NCBI RefSeq assembly: GCF_902493135.1
Contig: NZ_CABUOD010000016.1
Span: 39,903-103,902 of the forward strand
Reading direction: 5' to 3'
Source: an uncultured Parabacteroides sp.
GTDB lineage: Bacteria > Bacteroidota > Bacteroidia > Bacteroidales > Tannerellaceae
DNA: 64,000 bases
The number at the start of each line of letters is the position of its first letter. Positions within the stretch are counted from its first letter, which is position 1. The position numbers were made by a program, and so were the translations under genes. The notes below the pieces were generated by a model, which searched no databases, was not told where the DNA came from, and was given only the letters and a program-made list of their open reading frames with translations. Shown piece by piece: positions 60,494 through 64,000 of this stretch.

Positions 60494-60727
60494 TTAATGA
60501 TGAAAAGATCCGGGAGGCTCGTCCGGAAAGGTGAAAACGGGCCTTTTTTCATTTATTCGCCGGCTTTTTCTCACGATGACCGTCTTCATCGCCATGACAA
60601 CGGCCTTTATCGCCAGGAAGACGGTCGTCATTACCCATAACATCGGCACCTCACGGTAACGAAGACGGTCGTCGTGGAAATTTTCTGCGCACCTCACGGG
60701 GGAAAACCGGAAAAAAGGTTTTGGCAT
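60494..60727 (-). CDS. Doubtful small ORF in the 60.4-61.1 kb gap
   Basis: A 77-codon minus-strand frame from ATG 60727 ends at 60494. A TATATTTG box at 60755-60762 (minus) would serve it. The translation (MPKPFFRFSPVRCAENFHDD then RLRYREVPMLWV) contains a hydrophobic MTTVFLAIKAVVMAMKTVIV segment, but this is encoded by the repeated AAGACGGTCGTC motif, so it may be an artefact. I recognise no family. It is reported only because the gap has nothing else on it. Confidence 0.2.
   Translation of the reverse strand: MPKPFFRFSPVRCAENFHDDRLRYREVPMLWVMTTVFLAIKAVVMAMKTVIVRKSRRINEKRPVFTFPDEPPGSFHH
60575..60673. repeat. Imperfect repeats in the 752-bp gap after PUL2
   Basis: GAAGACGGTCGTC occurs at 60617-60629 and 60661-60673 (44-bp period), and an inverted copy with one mismatch at 60575-60587. 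ATCGCC recurs twice in between. The rest of the gap (60359-61110) holds the PUL2 terminator, a weak AGGC/GCCT hairpin at about 60514-60555, A/T-rich sequence, and the abiE promoter at 61083. No recognised gene is in it. Confidence 0.6.
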
Positions 60728-61082
60728 AAACGGAAAGTGTCCCGGCTTTGTCTGCAAATATACGATTCACCGGGAGTTTAGCTTTATCATATTTTCTCGT
60801 TTTTCCCGGTCAGGCTGACGAAACAATGCTGATGACGGGATAAGTTGCCGATCACATATTCTCTGTTGTCAAATAAAAACCGCCCGATGAGATAAAATGT
60901 AAGATTGAAATGAACTGGAATTTCAGATGAAATAGAAAAAGGAGAAAAAAGGGGTTATTGTCATTTACTTGAAAACACATAAATCTTAATCAATAGATTT
61001 AGCTTAGCTTAAACTAAGCTCAAATAGTCCGATTTTCTTTAAGAATTTCGGACATTTTGTTGCCGCGTCAAGTGGAATATCA

Positions 61083-61090
61083 TATCTTTG
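61083..61090 (+). promoter_or_regulatory. -7 promoter box of the AbiE pair
   Basis: TATCTTTG fits TAnnTTTG and a TTG at 61060-61062 lies 20 bp upstream. Transcription would begin near 61097, about 14 nt before the ATG at 61111. Confidence 0.55.
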
Positions 61091-61110
61091 TACTATGAAT
61101 CATATTGGTT

Positions 61111-61701
61111 ATGAAGACAATACTAACGAAAGAGATACGAAGTATCATTGATAGAAACGGACCTAATAAGCTTTATATGGTAAGTGACTTTGCCCATCTG
61201 AATAACGACGGCCTGGTTACTCGTGCACTTTCCCGACTGGAGAAAGAGGGTGTGCTCATACGTCTTTCGCAAGGTCTATATTTATATCCGTTACGAAATA
61301 AGTTCGGTGTACTTCGTCCATCCATTGAAGATATAGCATATGCCATTGCGGAAAAGGATAAAGCTCGCATTATTCCTTGTGGACTGACGGCTTTGAACAA
61401 ATTAGGACTTTCCACGCAAGTTACAATGAATGCGGTCTATTTGACAGATGCTACAGCACGGGTGCTTACTATCGGAAACCGTAAAATCATCTTCAAGCGT
61501 AGCGTGCCTCGTAATTTTGCTTATAAGACAGCTTTATTTCCACTGATAGTTGCAGCCATGAAAGAATTAGGGAAAGATAATGTGACTGATGAGCAGATTA
61601 TTATTATAAAACAAGCCATTGAAAAATATGGCAGGCCTGATGAGATTAGATACGATTACAGCATTGCTCCACAATGGATTAAACAAAGGCTTGTATTATG
61701 A
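61111..61701 (+). CDS. AbiEi-like / DUF6088 antitoxin
   Basis: This is a 196-residue protein of the AbiEi/DUF6088 group, the antitoxin of type IV AbiE systems. ATG 61111 (MKTILTKEIRSIIDRNG) is preferred to a TTG at 61105. An N-terminal winged-helix domain (about 1-65: MVSDFAHLNNDGLVTRALSR, LEKEGVLIRLSQGLYLYP) would bind the operator, and the rest is the antitoxin body. Its end overlaps the toxin gene by 4 bp. Such pairs act in phage abortive infection and plasmid stability and antitoxins repress their own promoter. No operator repeat was found by eye. Confidence 0.85.
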   Translation: MKTILTKEIRSIIDRNGPNKLYMVSDFAHLNNDGLVTRALSRLEKEGVLIRLSQGLYLYPLRNKFGVLRPSIEDIAYAIAEKDKARIIPCGLTALNKLGLSTQVTMNAVYLTDATARVLTIGNRKIIFKRSVPRNFAYKTALFPLIVAAMKELGKDNVTDEQIIIIKQAIEKYGRPDEIRYDYSIAPQWIKQRLVL

Positions 61702-62708
61702 ATAATTGGACTAAGCTTACAAAAGAAGAGCAACTTACCATTTTGGCTAATGTCGCCGAGGATAAAGGGATTGTGGACAATGCCGTAGAAAAGGACTATT
61801 GGGTCAGTATGGCATTGCGCGCTATATTTTGTTTGCCATATGCCAGAGCTTTTGTATTCAAGGGAGGAACAAGTCTTAGCAAAGGTTGGGGGTTGATAGA
61901 ACGCTTTTCGGAAGATATTGACCTCGCAATAGCTCCTCGACATCTTGGTTTTACAGATGTTGCAACTAAAAGCCAACGGACTAAGTTGCGGAAAGACTCC
62001 AAGAAATTTATTGATGGTATTTTTGCTATTGATATTGAAACTAAGCTAAAGGAGTTTGGGTTATTAGAATGTTGTAAGATAATAGTCCCGGAAACATCAG
62101 TCAGCGACCTTGACCCTGTAGTTCTGTTTATTGAGTATAATTCGGTGTTGCAAACAAAGATGCAATATATACCAGAGCGAGTTAAGATTGAGATAAGTTG
62201 TCGTTCTCTTATGGAACCGTCTGAAAACGTTGAAATGCGTTCGATGATTGAAGACGCTTATCCGAGTGAAGAGTTTTCATTACCAATATTTACAGTCCCT
62301 ACCGTAGTGCCGGGACGGACATTTTTGGAAAAGGTTTTTCTGTTACATGAGGAGTTTAACCGTCCGCAGGGCTGTACGCATATCGAACGTATTACACGGC
62401 ACATGTATGACATTGTAAAGATGATGGACAAACCGTTTGCAATGGAAGCCATTCAGAATGTACAATTATACGAGGACATTGTTGCTCATCGCAAGAAGTT
62501 CACTGCATGGAGCGGGTTGGATTACACGACTCATCTTCCCTACACAATATCTTTTCTTCCTCCTGCAAGTATAGAAGATGTTTTACGGGAAGACTATAAG
62601 CAAATGCAAATCGGCTTTATTTATGCCGATGCACCCTCTTTCGATGAGATTATGGGTCGGTTACAGGATTTGCAAGACAGATTCAGAGCATTGGAGTGGA
62701 AAAAATAA
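61698..62708 (+). CDS. AbiEii/AbiGii-family nucleotidyltransferase toxin
   Basis: This is the toxin of the AbiE pair, 336 residues. It is a DNA polymerase-beta-like nucleotidyltransferase: the GGTSLSK motif (56-62) in AFVFKGGTSLSKGWGLIERF and the metal ligands in SEDIDL (D73, D75) are intact, and a further strand (VKIEISCRSLM) probably carries the third acidic residue. It lacks a signal peptide. AbiEii toxins add nucleotides to tRNA or other targets, causing growth arrest during phage attack. It is coupled to the antitoxin by a 4-bp overlap and is convergent with the acyltransferase gene, 3 bp away. Confidence 0.93.
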   Translation: MNNWTKLTKEEQLTILANVAEDKGIVDNAVEKDYWVSMALRAIFCLPYARAFVFKGGTSLSKGWGLIERFSEDIDLAIAPRHLGFTDVATKSQRTKLRKDSKKFIDGIFAIDIETKLKEFGLLECCKIIVPETSVSDLDPVVLFIEYNSVLQTKMQYIPERVKIEISCRSLMEPSENVEMRSMIEDAYPSEEFSLPIFTVPTVVPGRTFLEKVFLLHEEFNRPQGCTHIERITRHMYDIVKMMDKPFAMEAIQNVQLYEDIVAHRKKFTAWSGLDYTTHLPYTISFLPPASIEDVLREDYKQMQIGFIYADAPSFDEIMGRLQDLQDRFRALEWKK

Positions 62709-62711
62709 TCG

Positions 62712-63770
62712 TTAATAAGTATGATTCAATTTCAGCCCTGAAGTATTTTTGATACGCTTATTCATCGGCTTTTCAAAATAGTTGTAGGAAAGCAGGCTGA
62801 GCAGTACGACGATACCGAATAGAACCGGAACTGCGATATACCACGCTATATGGACACTGCTTCCTTTCTGCCATTCCGAATAGGTGAGCAGAACAAAAAG
62901 ATGAATCAGATAAAAACTGTAACTGATCTCTCCTCCTATTACTAAAAAGCGGTTGGACAGGAGACGCGAGACATGGCCTTTTTGCAGGGAGAAACTGATC
63001 AGGATCATTGCGACCGGAAGCCAATAGTAACAGGAGTAGCGATATACCTTGGGTATCTCAATCGCATAGAAATAAAAGGCAAAGAATAAGGCTATGGAGG
63101 CTATTTCGATGATAGTCCCTTGATACAAAGAGATCTTCTTGTCTTTCAGCCGGTCGTATAGTTGGAATAGGAGCATACCGACAATGAAATCCGGAAGCCG
63201 GGTGATCGGATTCACGTACCAATATCCTTTAATGTCGTTTTCCGGTGTGAAATACATGCCGGTAATGACCAGGATGGCTGCAATTATAAAAACGCAGAGC
63301 AGGCGTTTGTAATTCCTGGTTAGCGGTATAAGGAAAGGAAAACAGAAGTAAAAAAGCTGTTCGCAACATAGGCTCCAGGAAGGGCTGTTGAATGAGAAAA
63401 AATAATCGGCTTTAGGTATGTAGCTGTTTGTCAATGTGAGTGAAGCCAAAAAGTGTTTGAGCCAATCCGTTGCCCCCGATGCGATTACATTGTTGCCCAA
63501 TGCGACGGCGATCAGTAAGGTCAACCAGTGCAGCGGATAAATGCGAGCTATGCGTGCCACCCAAAACGTTCGCTTGGTTATCTTGTTTTCGCTGAGTCGC
63601 TTTTGATAATTATAAGCTATGATGAAACCGCTCAATACAAAAAAGAAGCTGACGCCGACAAATCCTTCTTTGAAAAAGTGGGTGCTGAAAAAACTGTCTA
63701 TCACGTAACAGTGTGCACCAAAGACCATTATGGCAAATATAAACCGCAGTGATGTTAAAGAATCAATCAT
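62712..63770 (-). CDS. Acyltransferase-3 family membrane protein
   Basis: This is a 352-residue polytopic membrane acyltransferase of the Acyltransferase_3/OafA type, which O-acetylates surface polysaccharides. The signature N-terminus is intact: MIDSLTSLRFIFAIMVFGAH with the catalytic-type histidine in GAHCYV, and FFFVLSGFIIAYNY. About ten hydrophobic helices follow (e.g. LHWLTLLIAVALG, LLCVFIIAAILVITGMYF, ISYSFYLIHLFVLLTYSEW). The C-terminus is short and has no periplasmic SGNH domain. Which glycan it acetylates is unknown. Its 3' end nearly meets the AbiE toxin gene. Confidence 0.9.
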   Translation of the reverse strand: MIDSLTSLRFIFAIMVFGAHCYVIDSFFSTHFFKEGFVGVSFFFVLSGFIIAYNYQKRLSENKITKRTFWVARIARIYPLHWLTLLIAVALGNNVIASGATDWLKHFLASLTLTNSYIPKADYFFSFNSPSWSLCCEQLFYFCFPFLIPLTRNYKRLLCVFIIAAILVITGMYFTPENDIKGYWYVNPITRLPDFIVGMLLFQLYDRLKDKKISLYQGTIIEIASIALFFAFYFYAIEIPKVYRYSCYYWLPVAMILISFSLQKGHVSRLLSNRFLVIGGEISYSFYLIHLFVLLTYSEWQKGSSVHIAWYIAVPVLFGIVVLLSLLSYNYFEKPMNKRIKNTSGLKLNHTY

Positions 63771-64000
63771 AACTTTGTATTTGTTTGTTATTCATCCAGA
63801 ATCCGGCAATGCTGTTTGCCTGTCTTTCTTTTATAGGGCATAAATATAGGAATTTAATTTCGGTTTCAGAGATGATGGTTTGTTTACTTCGATTATATCC
63901 GTTTTCTTTCTCCTCGGTTTTATAGGCTTTTCTTAACACCACGGCTCTTTCATTTAACTGAAAAATAGAGATATAGTTCCCTTACCCGGTTCGGATAGAA
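63771..64000. other. Intergenic sequence at the right window edge
   Basis: The last 230 bp carry no convincing gene or promoter box. A minus-strand frame (LSEPGKGTISLFFS-stop) touches the edge and could be the end of an unseen gene, but it is too short to call. Confidence 0.4.

Noticed and set aside
1..64000. CRISPR arrays, tRNA or rRNA genes, insertion sequences, phage genes
   Set aside because: No regular repeat-spacer array, cloverleaf, rRNA segment or transposase/integrase was recognised while reading both strands. This is a reading by eye, not a search.

Overview
The window looks like a Bacteroidales chromosome, most likely Parabacteroides or a close relative. The evidence is several TAnnTTTG -7 boxes (Bacteroidetes housekeeping promoters), two SusC/SusD pairs, a hybrid two-component regulator, FecR/ECF-sigma pairs, and many lipoproteins of Bacteroidetes-only families. 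Genus assignment is an inference. No rRNA, tRNA, CRISPR array, insertion sequence or phage module was recognised.

Left part (1-20.3 kb) is mostly housekeeping: the 3' end of speA, a rmuC-dinB pair, tpx, a two-component system divergent from an outer-membrane beta-barrel gene across a long inverted repeat, a MATE exporter, an etfB-etfA-acyl-CoA dehydrogenase operon, and a probable operon of a DUF3298 lipoprotein, rsmG, a metallo-beta-lactamase-fold hydrolase and gcvP. A BF3164-type propeller lipoprotein follows. At 20.4-22.8 kb a translationally coupled cassette encodes a signal-less ApbE, a Tat-type Gfo/Idh/MocA oxidoreductase and a two-TM protein. A DUF1680/GH127-like enzyme and a RelE-type toxin-antitoxin pair come next.

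The centre (25.7-60.4 kb) holds two back-to-back polysaccharide utilisation loci (PULs) that diverge from one 336-bp intergenic region. PUL1 (minus strand) reads ECF sigma, FecR anti-sigma, SusC with STN domain, SusD, an MGH1-like glycosidase, GH127, a DUF1680 enzyme, then a hybrid two-component regulator. PUL2 (plus strand) reads ECF sigma, DUF6057 membrane protein, a CxxCH propeller lipoprotein, FecR, SusC with STN, SusD, a DUF3823 lipoprotein, a DUF4965-GH43 fusion and two GH2 enzymes. The expected logic is trans-envelope signalling: glycan-loaded SusCD signals through the STN domain to FecR, which releases the ECF sigma factor. GH127, GH43 and GH2 suggest arabinose- or galactose-containing glycans, but the substrate cannot be read from sequence.

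The most interesting non-coding signals are in these PULs. A matched AGGGGA-N14-GAGTCT element precedes two separate PUL2 transcription units and looks like an ECF promoter. A shared ATGCCTATG(G)AAACACA leader element lies between fecR and susC in both PULs. A rod-shaped RNA with its own promoter and a competing terminator lies ahead of the PUL1 sigma gene.

The right end (60.4-64 kb) has a repeat-containing intergenic region, an AbiEi/AbiEii toxin-antitoxin pair and a membrane acyltransferase.
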